Part shown: piece by piece, positions 1-7,890 of the stretch
Layout: each line of letters starts with the position of its first letter
Position numbering within the stretch: position 1 is the first letter of the stretch
Notes under the pieces: model-generated
What the model saw: the letters and a program-made list of their open reading frames with translations, nothing else
Database searches by the model: none
Told to the model about the DNA's origin: nothing
From: CAZEWZ01 sp964516765
GTDB lineage: Bacteria; Bacteroidota; Bacteroidia; Flavobacteriales; UBA7430
Assembly (NCBI GenBank): GCA_964516765.1
Contig: CAZEWZ010000021.1
Location: 1 to 32,973 of the forward strand
Direction: 5' to 3'
DNA length: 32,973 bases
Position numbers and translations under genes: made by a program

Positions 1-244
1 CCTTGATGTGTGACACATTTTCTAAAGTGTGTTTTGTGGTATTATTTCGAACTCTTCTAGCCGGTGAAAAAATTGCAATGGGCGGATTAGCACTAAATAT
101 ATTAAAAAAAGAAAATGGGCTCAAATTAGGTCGGTTGTTTAGGTCAATAGTACTGGCCAATGCAATAGGCCTAGGTCCTACGCAGGAGAGAAGGTATCCA
201 TGTAAATCTTTGGTGCCTAATTCTTTTGGTTCAAGTGAAATCAT
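1..244 (-). CDS. Flavin reductase-like (FMN-binding) protein, 3' part cut off by window edge
   Basis: Reading the minus strand from an ATG at 244 gives 81 codons without a stop up to the window edge. The protein begins MISLEPKELGTKDLHGYLL and contains GPRPIALAST, NLSPFSFFNIFSANPPI, FSPARR and KHTLENV. These are hallmarks of the flavin reductase-like domain (PF01613, flavoredoxin type), which binds FMN and uses it in NAD(P)H-dependent electron transfer. The exact electron acceptor cannot be told from the family alone. Only about the first 40 percent of a typical ~200-residue protein is present. The start is supported by a textbook Bacteroidota promoter just upstream (boxes at 289-291 and 261-268), leaving a leader of roughly 12 bases. 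The open frame on the opposite strand over the same bases is a shadow of this gene. Confidence 0.85.
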   Translation of the reverse strand, partial: MISLEPKELGTKDLHGYLLSCVGPRPIALASTIDLNNRPNLSPFSFFNIFSANPPIAIFSPARRVRNNTTKHTLENVSHIK

Positions 245-260
245 AATTGTATGTCTTAAG

Positions 261-291
261 CAAATGTAACTATTTGGCTTTTGTCATGCAA
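261..291 (-). promoter_or_regulatory. Promoter of the flavin reductase-like gene
   Basis: On the minus strand, TTG (289-291) is followed after 20 bases by TACATTTG (261-268) and then C. This matches the Bacteroidota consensus TTG-N17-23-TAnnTTTG. The ATG lies 16 bases further on, at 244. Confidence 0.6.
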
Positions 292-323
292 TATGAATTA
301 TACAATAAAATTCATTTTTTTCG

Positions 324-353
324 TTGCCAAACTTGAAAATAATTATAAATTTA
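324..353 (+). promoter_or_regulatory. Probable promoter of tRNA-Leu
   Basis: TTG (324-326), 19 bases, then TAAATTTA (346-353) and C. This is one mismatch from the Bacteroidota -33/-7 consensus with ideal spacing. Transcription would begin around 358-361, about 30 bases ahead of the mature tRNA end. Confidence 0.4.
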
Positions 354-389
354 CAGATATAAACGAGAGTATGTTTCTCTTGTTTTACT

Positions 390-471
390 GCGGATATGGT
401 GGAATTGGTAGACACGCTAGATTTAGGATCTAGTGCCGTGAGGTGTGTGGGTTCGACTCCCTCTATCCGCA
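390..471 (+). tRNA. tRNA-Leu, anticodon UAG
   Basis: The 82-base cloverleaf has a perfect 7-bp acceptor stem (GCGGATA 390-396 with TATCCGC 464-470) and discriminator A at 471. The D arm is GTG/CAC with GG in its loop. The anticodon stem is CTAGA/TCTAG with loop TTTAGGA, giving anticodon TAG, which reads CUA and other CUN leucine codons. The long variable arm is typical of a class II tRNA such as Leu. The T loop is TTCGACT. The T stem GTGGG/CCCTC has a T-T mismatch at its second pair, where GAGGG would pair fully. CCA is not encoded. A strong terminator follows at once. Confidence 0.95.
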
Positions 472-472
472 C

Positions 473-503
473 AAAAGCTTACTTTTAAAGTAAGCTTTTT
501 TTT
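473..503 (+). terminator. Intrinsic terminator after tRNA-Leu
   Basis: A 12-bp perfect inverted repeat (AAAAGCTTACTT 473-484 with AAGTAAGCTTTT 488-499, loop TTA) runs into eight T's (496-503). It starts two bases past the tRNA end. It is the clearest intrinsic terminator in the window. Confidence 0.85.
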
Positions 504-583
504 ATTAGGATTCACAATTTTTTCTTTAAACACTCGAATTCCTTAAGTTTACTTTTATTATATATTGATCCGTTTACTTTATT

Positions 584-591
584 TAAATTCG
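584..591 (+). promoter_or_regulatory. -7 box directly upstream of lysC
   Basis: TAAATTCG is one mismatch from TAnnTTTG and ends 4 bases before the GTG start at 596. A TTG lies at 565-567 (16-base spacer, slightly short). It implies a leaderless or nearly leaderless lysC mRNA and supports the GTG start. Confidence 0.35.
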
Positions 592-595
592 TATT

Positions 596-1843
596 GTGAA
601 AGTATTCAAGTTTGGAGGTGCATCAGTAAAAGATGCTGAAGGCGTCAAAAATATATCTAACCTCATAGATCAGTACAAATCTGAGTCTATTCTTGTTGTT
701 GTTTCAGCAATGGGGAAGATGACAAACTCACTAGAAGATGTTGCGAGAGCTTATTTTCTTAATCAATCGGATGTGTTTGAAAAATTAGACCTAGTGAAAG
801 ACTTTCATCAGGCTATTCTTTTGGAATTATTTTCTAGAAAGCACGCTATATTTGATGAGGTGTCTAATCTATTTCTCGAGATTGAATGGGCTCTTGATGA
901 CCAACCTCGACCGGAATATTCGTATGAGTATGATCAAATTGTATCCATAGGTGAGTTGGTTTCTACACGAATTGTTAGTGCTTATCTCAATCAAATAAAT
1001 TTAAAGAATACATGGGTCGACGCGAGAGATATCATTAAAACAGACAACAAGCATCAAGATGCAAGCATAGATTGGCTGTTGACAAAACAGCTTGTAGACA
1101 AACATATTGGATCGGATCTAGTTTATATTACTCAAGGATTTATTGGTTGTACCTCTGAAAACTTCACGACTACTCTAGGTCGAGAAGGATCCGATTATAG
1201 TGCTGCTATCTTTGCAACTATATTAAAGGCTGAGTCTTTAGTTATTTGGAAAGATGTTCTAGGTGTTTTAAACGCCGATCCAAGATATTTCAAGAATCCT
1301 ATAAAAATTGACCATCTTTCTTTCCAAGAAGCTATTGAGTTAGCATTTTATGGTGCTTCTGTGATTCATCCCAAAACCCTTCAACCTCTAAAAAAGAATA
1401 ATATTCCCCTTGTAGTTCGCTCTTTTATTAATCATCAAGATAAAGGGACTCTAATATCAGAGAAAAAAAATCCTAACTCTGATAACTCTTTCCATATTTT
1501 AAAGAAAAATCAAACCCTCCTTTCAATTTCGGTAAATGAGTTGGACTTTATTGTTGAAAATCATTTATCAGTGGCCTTTTCAATTCTGGATAGGTACAAT
1601 GCTAAGGTTAGTTTAGTTCAAATTTCTGCAGTTTCTTGCTCCTTTGCCATTGAAATTGATGATTTATTATTTGCGGGTCTAATTCAGGATCTCTCCGAAA
1701 TTTTTTCCGTAAAATACAATAGGGGCTTAGAATTACTAACTATCCGTCATTACAAAGAGATCGATGTTCAGAAGAATTTATTGGGTAAAGAAATTCTTTT
1801 AAGTCAGAAGAATAGAACCACTTTACAGATCTTATACAAGTAA
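596..1843 (+). CDS. lysC: Aspartate kinase (monofunctional)
   Basis: Aspartokinase phosphorylates L-aspartate with ATP, the first committed step to lysine/diaminopimelate, threonine and methionine. The 415-residue protein has the N-terminal KFGGASV motif (5-11), VVSAMGKMT (35-43), SIGELVS (117-123), the GREGSDYSAA substrate/nucleotide site (195-204) and WKDVLGV..ADPR (218-230). Residues about 305-415 look like the ACT-type regulatory region found in Bacteroidota single-function aspartokinases. No homoserine dehydrogenase domain is fused, so this is the LysC rather than the ThrA type. The start is GTG at 596, chosen because translation in frame begins exactly at MKVFKFGG and a -7-like box ends 4 bases before it. 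A 264-base non-coding stretch follows. Feedback by lysine or threonine is usual for the family but cannot be read here. Confidence 0.93.
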   Translation: MKVFKFGGASVKDAEGVKNISNLIDQYKSESILVVVSAMGKMTNSLEDVARAYFLNQSDVFEKLDLVKDFHQAILLELFSRKHAIFDEVSNLFLEIEWALDDQPRPEYSYEYDQIVSIGELVSTRIVSAYLNQINLKNTWVDARDIIKTDNKHQDASIDWLLTKQLVDKHIGSDLVYITQGFIGCTSENFTTTLGREGSDYSAAIFATILKAESLVIWKDVLGVLNADPRYFKNPIKIDHLSFQEAIELAFYGASVIHPKTLQPLKKNNIPLVVRSFINHQDKGTLISEKKNPNSDNSFHILKKNQTLLSISVNELDFIVENHLSVAFSILDRYNAKVSLVQISAVSCSFAIEIDDLLFAGLIQDLSEIFSVKYNRGLELLTIRHYKEIDVQKNLLGKEILLSQKNRTTLQILYK

Positions 1844-2107
1844 TGTGTTTACAATATGTATTTTATGTGCTAAAGAATAAGTATTTTTCGAATCAGACTA
1901 AAGTCAATAGAAAAATTTCAAGAAGTTATTTTTATGTGCTTTAATTAAATATATGTATATATTGTATTTATATTATCCGGAAGAATTTGCTTAAAAGTTT
2001 AGGAAAGAATAATTTCAGAATTTCATCAACAATCATTTTTCTTGTAATTTTTGTTCTTTTAAATGTTTTTTTTTTAACTAATTTGTCTAACATTTTTATC
2101 GATTACA
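1844..2107. other. Intergenic region lysC-xth
   Basis: This AT-rich stretch has no credible open frame on either strand. The only notable pattern is a short imperfect direct repeat, TATTTTATGTGCT near 1858-1870 and TATTTTTATGTGCT near 1927-1940. No clear terminator hairpin or full promoter was found, though a long T run (about 2066-2075) lies upstream of xth. Confidence 0.4.
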
Positions 2108-2875
2108 ATGACGACAATTATTTCTTACAATGTAAACGGAATTAGAGCCGCTTTAAAAAAAGGATGGTCAGACTGGGCGAGTTTGACTAATGCAGATGTG
2201 ATTTGTCTCCAAGAAACCAAAGCTCATAAAAATCAACTTGATTTATCAATATTTGATGAATTGGGATACTATCATTATTGGTTTTCAGCACAGAAGAAAG
2301 GGTATAGTGGCGTAGCTATCTTATGCAAAGAAAAGCCACTTCATGTCGAATATGGGTGTGGTATTGAATCTTATGATTTTGAAGGGAGAGTAATTAGAGT
2401 TGATTTTAAGGAATATTCTATTATTTCTGTATATTTCCCTTCGGGATCAAGTGGCGAGGATAGGCAATCCTTCAAAATTCGTTTTTTGAAGGATTTCACG
2501 CTATATGTTAATTCGTTGAAGAAGAAGATTCCAAACCTAATAATTTCGGGTGATTATAACATATGTCATAAAGAGATAGATATCCATAATCCTATATCAA
2601 ATAAAAACACCTCTGGATTCCTACCTGAAGAAAGAGATTGGCTCTCTTCATTTCTTCAAGAAGGTTTTGAAGACAGTTTTAGAGTGCTCAATCAAAATCC
2701 AAATCAATACTCTTGGTGGAGTTATAGAGCTGGATCTAGATTACGAAATAAGGGTTGGAGAATTGATTATCATATGGTTAGCAGCTCTATTCTTTCTAAA
2801 ATAAAAAGAGCTACTATTTTGTCTGAGGCAAAACATTCAGATCACTGTCCAATTCTTTTGGGGATTGAACTTTAA
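2108..2875 (+). CDS. xth: Exodeoxyribonuclease III / AP endonuclease
   Basis: This DNA-repair enzyme of the exonuclease III (XthA/ExoA) family cleaves 5' to abasic sites and trims 3' ends in base-excision repair, using a divalent metal. The 255-residue length is standard. Active-site signatures are visible: N8 and N10 in SYNVNGIRA, metal-binding E36 in CLQETKAH, GDYNICHKEID with D149 and N151, RIDYHM with D220, and the C-terminal SDHCPI with D245 and H246. The start MTTIISYNVNG fits the family. The gene is convergent with the protease gene and the two stops are 16 bases apart. No clear promoter match was found in the 264 bases upstream. Confidence 0.95.
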   Translation: MTTIISYNVNGIRAALKKGWSDWASLTNADVICLQETKAHKNQLDLSIFDELGYYHYWFSAQKKGYSGVAILCKEKPLHVEYGCGIESYDFEGRVIRVDFKEYSIISVYFPSGSSGEDRQSFKIRFLKDFTLYVNSLKKKIPNLIISGDYNICHKEIDIHNPISNKNTSGFLPEERDWLSSFLQEGFEDSFRVLNQNPNQYSWWSYRAGSRLRNKGWRIDYHMVSSSILSKIKRATILSEAKHSDHCPILLGIEL

Positions 2876-2891
2876 AAAAAGCTATTCACCT

Positions 2892-4997
2892 CTATAGAAC
2901 AATAATTTGCTTGGTTCCCATGCTGGTGCCTATCCTATAATTGATATAATAAATACCTGGGTCCAGATTTGGCTTTAAATCATTTAAAGCCATTTGATAC
3001 TGTCCAGCTTTATAATTTAAATCAGAGTGAAAGATCTGGTTACCTAGTATGTCGACAAGAATCAATTCTATTTTTTCTGTTCCAAGAAGATTAAATTCAA
3101 TACTTGCATTTCCATTGTTAGGATTTGGGCTTACCTTAAAATTAAGATTTTCGGCTATTAATTCTTCAGTACTTAAGTTAGGAACACCAAAACGAATATT
3201 ATCAATATACAAGAAATTCCCACCGCTTCCTTCAATGATGAAAGCAGCTTGAACTTTTGGAGAACTTACAAAGGGGTTTAAACTCACTCTTTGTTCTTTC
3301 CACATACTTTCAACAGGATTAAATGAGAAGAAGATATTCGCATCTATAGTAGTTAAGTTGTCGGTGCTTTTATTTACTCTTGTACTCCAATTTTGACCAC
3401 AGTCATCTGTGATTTGAACCTGAAATTGATCTGAACTCTCACCGTCTTTTCTGGCATAAGCATAATCATAATACATGTAACATGGAGTAGAAACATTAGA
3501 TAAATCGTAAGAAGCGGTAAATGCTTTTCTAGGCCCTGGTTCTAGAAAATCATCGCTTTTGATTCGAATAGAACCTCCATAAGAATTACTGCCCAGGCTA
3601 TTCCATTGCCAAGATGTTCCCTCTAAATCCTCAGATTTATACCAGTCATCAGAATTATCCATAGTTGAAGAGAACGGATCAGAATAGAAATTTTTGTTAG
3701 AAGGGGCTGAAATCACTGAAGATTGGTCTTGTACATAAATCGCATTTTCATGTGTTTTGCTATTTTCTCCTCCAGTAGTTGTGATACTAAGAGTTACAGG
3801 ATATATGCCTGGATTTTCATAAGAAACCGATGGATTCTCTTCTGAAGAGCTAGAAGGATTTCCTCCCTCAAAAGTCCATAGATAACTTAGAGCTAAATCA
3901 TAATTGCTAGATAAATTTTTCCAATTAGTTATTTGACCACTGCATGTGAACGGAGATTCATTTTCAAAGTCAATATTGGCTTTACAATCTAATGATTCAT
4001 ACTCTGGATGAGTTCCAGTAAGCATTAAATTTTCTTCTGTATAAAGGTTATTTCTTGCAGCTAAATGCCATGGTTGTCCAAAATTTAACGCACTTCTCAT
4101 TCTAGTTTTTTGTCCTTCCGTATACATTTTTCCACAAGACGAGTAATCCATAAAATTATGAACATTATCTAGGCTACCACAAGAGTTTTGATATACATTA
4201 CAACTTTGAGGAGATCCCTTTGTGTTAGGAGTATCTTCAATACCATCGTCAATGTCACAATTTTCATCAAGATTATTGTCGTTTGAGCCACCCCAAGTAT
4301 GAGGGAGTCCCAAGTAGTGTCCGATTTCATGAGTCATAGAACGCGAGGATACATTTCCTGAACTGGAAAGCCCAATACTTCCAAATTGAGAAGCCCGAAT
4401 TACAATTCCAGCATTTCCATCGTTGTTAGGAGCAGATCCCGGAAGATAAGAATATCCTCCTGCTCCACTTGCAATATTGGAAACTACCCAAATGTTTAAA
4501 TACATTCTTGGGTTCCATCCGACAAGTTCTTTGACATTTTCTCCAGCATCATTTGTAAGCTGGGTATAGGTTCTGGTAATTCCCTTTGTGCATTTTCCTT
4601 CCGGATCTAGTTTAGCTAATATGAATTCAACCTCAATATCTGCATATATAGTTTGAAATTCATTAATAACATCTGAGGTGTCTGCATTAAGTTTTCGGAA
4701 ATCTTCATTAATAATACGAAGGGCATCGTGAATTTGTTCATCTGATATATTATTCGACCCTCCAGTGTGCATGACGTGTATGACTACAGGAATGAGTCTT
4801 ATTTCAGCATTATTTTTTAATTCACTATTTTCAGCTACTGAGTCAACATAAAGATGAAAAAGTTCTATATTTTTAGCTAAAGAAGGCTCATTTTGGATAG
4901 CCATTTTCATCATGGCATCTGTCCCACAAGGTTTTTGACTCTGAGCCTGGGTTGTAAACCCAGTAATGAGAGCAAAAAATAACAATCTAAGTCCCAT
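2892..4997 (-). CDS. Secreted M43-family (pappalysin-like) zinc metalloprotease with PKD and T9SS sorting domain
   Basis: The 701-residue protein opens with a signal peptide (about 1-20, MGLRLLFFALITGFTTQAQS). The zinc site HEIGHYLGLPH (223-233) is the extended HExxHxxGxxH metzincin signature, with a Met-turn at NFMDYSSCG (281-289), placing it in peptidase family M43. Cysteines around 247-288 suggest disulfides. A PKD-like domain spans about 340-425 (LWTFEGGNPS, NPGIYPVTLSI). A jelly-roll-like segment covers about 435-605. The end (from about 615) has KVSPNPNNG and the pattern of the type A T9SS C-terminal domain, so the protein is probably exported across the outer membrane and anchored or released. 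The substrate is unknown. It stands alone on the minus strand. A TAAATTTA box at 5021-5028 may be its -7 element. Confidence 0.92.
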   Translation of the reverse strand: MGLRLLFFALITGFTTQAQSQKPCGTDAMMKMAIQNEPSLAKNIELFHLYVDSVAENSELKNNAEIRLIPVVIHVMHTGGSNNISDEQIHDALRIINEDFRKLNADTSDVINEFQTIYADIEVEFILAKLDPEGKCTKGITRTYTQLTNDAGENVKELVGWNPRMYLNIWVVSNIASGAGGYSYLPGSAPNNDGNAGIVIRASQFGSIGLSSSGNVSSRSMTHEIGHYLGLPHTWGGSNDNNLDENCDIDDGIEDTPNTKGSPQSCNVYQNSCGSLDNVHNFMDYSSCGKMYTEGQKTRMRSALNFGQPWHLAARNNLYTEENLMLTGTHPEYESLDCKANIDFENESPFTCSGQITNWKNLSSNYDLALSYLWTFEGGNPSSSSEENPSVSYENPGIYPVTLSITTTGGENSKTHENAIYVQDQSSVISAPSNKNFYSDPFSSTMDNSDDWYKSEDLEGTSWQWNSLGSNSYGGSIRIKSDDFLEPGPRKAFTASYDLSNVSTPCYMYYDYAYARKDGESSDQFQVQITDDCGQNWSTRVNKSTDNLTTIDANIFFSFNPVESMWKEQRVSLNPFVSSPKVQAAFIIEGSGGNFLYIDNIRFGVPNLSTEELIAENLNFKVSPNPNNGNASIEFNLLGTEKIELILVDILGNQIFHSDLNYKAGQYQMALNDLKPNLDPGIYYINYRIGTSMGTKQIIVL

Positions 4998-5095
4998 AAA
5001 ATTATTTTTATTATTTTTAGTAAATTTACTAATAGTTTTATAAATATTATTGCAACAAATCTACTAAATTAGTGCCAACAAATTGCTCTGTATAT

Positions 5096-6037
5096 ATGAA
5101 ACAAAGTCCTATAATAATTTTTTCTTGCATAACTTTATTCTTTTCGTCCTGCGTTTCTCTTAAAAAGTTTAATGATTTGGATACTAAATATACTTCTATT
5201 GACAAAAATCATGAAGCATTGAGGGAAGATAATAGCGTTATAGAAATGATTAATTCAGAGTTAAATTCAAATCTTTTGAGACTGTCAAAACGAACGAGCG
5301 AATTAGAAAAAGACACCGCTTCTTTAGGTATGAATTTTCGAAAGAAAATGAGAGCATACTCAGATTTAAGTGCTTCATATGAAATGCTAATAAAGAACAA
5401 TTCCACAACTATGGCTAAGCAAGCCAAGGAAAATAAGGACTTAATGGAAAGATTGGGGCAGTTAGAAGTTGATTTACAAGAAAGAGAGCGTTCGATCCAA
5501 TCTCGAGAGTCTGATGTCCTCGAATTACAGAATCTACTAGTTGAAAAAGATAAAAGCTTAAATCGCTTAAAAAATACAATAGCCAATGCTTTATTAGGTT
5601 ATCAGGGAGAGGGTTTAACAGTAGAACAAAGAGATGGAAAACTCTATGTATCTCTAGAAAATAGTTTACTATTTGCTTCGGGAAGTTGGACTGTTAACAA
5701 AAATGGTCAAGAAGCAATGAACAAATTGTCCAAGGTCCTAGCCCAGCATGAGAATTTAGAGATTACTGTAGAAGGGCATACCGATAACGTTCTTTATATT
5801 GGCTCGGGATTCGTTAAAGACAATTGGGACCTGAGTGTGTTAAGAGCGACTGCAATTGTACGGATTTTAACTAAAAATAAAGGTTTAAGTTCTAAAATAA
5901 TCACAGCAGCAGGTAAGGGTCCTTATAGGCCTTTACTCAAAAACGATTCACCTGAAAACAGAGCAGCTAATCGAAGAATTGAAATTATTTTAAGTCCTAA
6001 TATTGATAAATTAATGCAGCTTCTAGAGATGAATTAA
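5096..6037 (+). CDS. OmpA-family lipoprotein with coiled-coil stalk
   Basis: The 313-residue protein starts at ATG 5096. An upstream GTG at 5072 would put eight extra residues before a normal signal sequence, so it is less likely. The signal peptide ends in lipobox FSSC (C19), predicting an outer-membrane lipoprotein. Residues about 25-165 are charged and heptad-like, a likely coiled coil. The C-terminal OmpA domain (about 185-305) carries VEGHTDNV (225-232), NWDLSVLRA (243-251) and NRAANRRIEI (288-297), the peptidoglycan-binding signature. It probably tethers the outer membrane to the wall. It is related to Pal/MotB-like OmpA_C proteins but is not identifiable as Pal. It converges with murI, and the two stop codons abut. 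Confidence 0.9.
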   Translation: MKQSPIIIFSCITLFFSSCVSLKKFNDLDTKYTSIDKNHEALREDNSVIEMINSELNSNLLRLSKRTSELEKDTASLGMNFRKKMRAYSDLSASYEMLIKNNSTTMAKQAKENKDLMERLGQLEVDLQERERSIQSRESDVLELQNLLVEKDKSLNRLKNTIANALLGYQGEGLTVEQRDGKLYVSLENSLLFASGSWTVNKNGQEAMNKLSKVLAQHENLEITVEGHTDNVLYIGSGFVKDNWDLSVLRATAIVRILTKNKGLSSKIITAAGKGPYRPLLKNDSPENRAANRRIEIILSPNIDKLMQLLEMN

Positions 6038-6850
6038 TTAGAGGAAGATTTCTTTTAAATGCACGTGTTCCCCAAAAAAACATTGTGCACTCTGTTCGAA
6101 CGAATCAGTGAAGTCTGACACATAAAATTCGTGTTTTGGACTAGCCACTGAAGTGTTTAATAAATTTGATTCAAGTAAGATAGACTCGATGTGCTTAGAA
6201 ATAATTTTTGCTGAATTAATAACAATTACCTTATCTCCATAAAATTTTTTTATTTCCTCTTCAATAAGTGGATAATGAGTACAGCCTAATATTAAGTGAT
6301 CAATATTAGCCAATTCCTTTCTACTTAAATAATTGAATATGATTGTCTTAGAAATGTTGTTTTGGTAAAACCCTTCTTCAATCATAGGTACAAGCAATGG
6401 ACTGGCTAGAGATTTTGTTTCTATGAAATGGTTTAAAATACTAATTTTTTTGGCATAAATATTTGATGAAATTGTATTTTTTGTTCCAATAATACCGACA
6501 GATTTTGCTCCAGATTGGCATGTAAATCCTACAATTGGATCAATTACATTAACCGCAATAGCTTTGTTTTTAACTATATTTTTGACCTGGTTAAAAGCGA
6601 TTGCAGAAGCGGTATTGCAGGCCACTACAACCATTTTACATTTCTGTTCAAGCAGGAAATGGGTGATTTTTTCACTAAAACGGACTATAGCCTCCGAAGA
6701 CTTATCTCCGTATGGCACATGTTTCGTGTCTCCAAAATAGAGGATTTTTTCATTGGGCAACAAAGAGTTAATTTGGTGAGCTACAGTTAGCCCACCAATA
6801 CCAGAATCGAAAATACCTATGGATTGGGTATGTGTGTTATTTAATTCCAA
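6038..6850 (-). CDS. murI: Glutamate racemase
   Basis: This cofactor-independent racemase makes D-glutamate for peptidoglycan. The 270-residue protein has the DSGIGGLTV motif (15-23), with the catalytic cysteines C78 in VVACNTASA and C190 in LGCTHYPLI. GDTKHVPYG (40-48) is also typical. It is the last gene of the eight-gene envelope operon. Its ATG at 6850 lies inside the end of the upstream skp gene (14-base overlap), suggesting coupled translation. Its place behind bamA and skp joins outer-membrane assembly and wall synthesis in one transcript. Confidence 0.95.
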   Translation of the reverse strand: MELNNTHTQSIGIFDSGIGGLTVAHQINSLLPNEKILYFGDTKHVPYGDKSSEAIVRFSEKITHFLLEQKCKMVVVACNTASAIAFNQVKNIVKNKAIAVNVIDPIVGFTCQSGAKSVGIIGTKNTISSNIYAKKISILNHFIETKSLASPLLVPMIEEGFYQNNISKTIIFNYLSRKELANIDHLILGCTHYPLIEEEIKKFYGDKVIVINSAKIISKHIESILLESNLLNTSVASPKHEFYVSDFTDSFEQSAQCFFGEHVHLKEIFL

Positions 6851-7343
6851 GTTTTGCTTTCACTAAAGGCATAATGTCCTTTGATTCTTGACCATATACA
6901 ATAGAACCAAGGCTAATATCAAAGATGTAGGTATAATCATTTTCTTTAGCGATTTCGTTAATTGCATTTTGTGCCTTTTCCAATAATGGAGAGAGGACCT
7001 CATTTCTTTTTTGCTGAATACTTTCTTGACTACTTTGTTGAAATTGTTGAATTCTAAGCTCCAAATCTTGAATCTCCTTAATCTTAGCTTCTTTAACAAT
7101 GTCAGTCATTAATGATTCGTTATTTTGAAATTCTCCCGCTTTACTTTGGTATTCGCCATACATGGTTTGCAATTGAGTTTCTAGCATTTGATTATAATCT
7201 TGAATTGATTTCTCAGCGTCAGCAGTTTCAGGCATCACCATTAATAACTGTTCCGAATGGATGTGGCCAAATTTATTTTGAGCAAATATGCTACCTGAAA
7301 TCGCTATGCAGCTTAGCAATAATATTGAAGTAATTTTTTTCAT
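6837..7343 (-). CDS. skp: OmpH/Skp-family periplasmic chaperone (second copy)
   Basis: The 168-residue protein has a signal peptide (about 1-21, ending SGSIFAQ). Its long charged helical middle (about 40-125, rich in Q, E and K) forms the Skp/OmpH coiled-coil tentacles, and the C-terminal part (YTYIFDISLGSIVYG) is the strand region of the trimer body. Skp holds unfolded outer-membrane proteins on their way to BamA. The order bamA-skp-skp is common in Bacteroidota. It is only loosely similar to the adjacent copy apart from the architecture and equal length, so the duplication is old. It overlaps murI by 14 bases. Confidence 0.88.
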   Translation of the reverse strand: MKKITSILLLSCIAISGSIFAQNKFGHIHSEQLLMVMPETADAEKSIQDYNQMLETQLQTMYGEYQSKAGEFQNNESLMTDIVKEAKIKEIQDLELRIQQFQQSSQESIQQKRNEVLSPLLEKAQNAINEIAKENDYTYIFDISLGSIVYGQESKDIMPLVKAKLGIK

Positions 7344-7365
7344 AATTTTGTTATTTGAAATTAGT

Positions 7366-7872
7366 TTAATAGCCTAGTAAGTCAATAATTTTGTCACTTT
7401 TATCAAGATTTTTTGAAGAATAAAGCATGAGCATATCACCTGATTTATCAAAAATGACACCATATTTTCCGTTTTCAGCAAATTCTTGAATAGCGTTGTA
7501 TATTTGGTTTTGTATGGGTCTAATAAGTTCTTCTTGTTTTTTATACAAATCTCCATCTTTTCCAAATCTTTGCTGTTGAAGATTCTTGACTTCTTTTTCA
7601 TTTTCAATAATTTCATCTTCTCTAGCTTGTCTCATTTTTTCAGTCAGAAGGACTTTGTCAGTTTGATAGGCCCTGTATAACTTCTCAATGCTTTGGTATG
7701 CAGTTTCAATTTCTTCCTGCCAATCATAAGAGATATTGTCTAATTCTTTTTTTGCTTGAAGATATTCTGGAATATTTTCAAGGATGTATTGTGAATCTAC
7801 ATAGGCAAACTTTTGTGCCCAAGAATTACTTATACCAAAAAAAAGAATCAGGATTAGAGTTAATTTTTTCAT
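7366..7872 (-). CDS. skp: OmpH/Skp-family periplasmic chaperone (first copy)
   Basis: The 168-residue protein has a signal peptide (MKKLTLILILFFGISNSWAQ). The mature start KFAYVDSQYILENIPEY matches OmpH/Skp proteins, and is followed by a charged coiled-coil region (about 45-115) and the C-terminal VIFDKSGDMLMLYS segment. The predicted role is periplasmic chaperoning of outer-membrane proteins. The gene lies 18 bases after bamA and 22 bases before the second copy in the same operon. Compared with its neighbour it has more K and E in the tentacles and a different C-terminus, so the two may favour different clients or form mixed trimers. That last point is inference. Confidence 0.9.
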   Translation of the reverse strand: MKKLTLILILFFGISNSWAQKFAYVDSQYILENIPEYLQAKKELDNISYDWQEEIETAYQSIEKLYRAYQTDKVLLTEKMRQAREDEIIENEKEVKNLQQQRFGKDGDLYKKQEELIRPIQNQIYNAIQEFAENGKYGVIFDKSGDMLMLYSSKNLDKSDKIIDLLGY

Positions 7873-7890
7873 AGTGCAAATTTATATAAA

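Noticed and set aside
3..269. An 88-codon open frame on the plus strand
   Set aside because: It is antisense to the clear flavin reductase-like gene, has no recognisable family, and the minus strand carries the conserved motifs and promoter.
284..472. A 62-codon minus-strand open frame
   Set aside because: It lies mostly over tRNA-Leu and its terminator on the opposite strand and has no protein-like motifs.
1858..1940. Repeated TATTTT(T)ATGTGCT as a regulatory repeat or the start of an array
   Set aside because: There are only two imperfect copies in very AT-rich DNA, with no palindrome or regular spacing; chance is likely.
5072..5095. GTG start eight codons upstream in the OmpA gene
   Set aside because: It would put MPTNCSVY before a complete lipoprotein signal peptide; ATG 5096 gives the normal form.
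5209..5586. A 125-codon minus-strand open frame inside the OmpA gene
   Set aside because: It is antisense to a well-supported coiled-coil region; its serine/phenylalanine-rich sequence is a mirror of Glu/Lys-rich codons.
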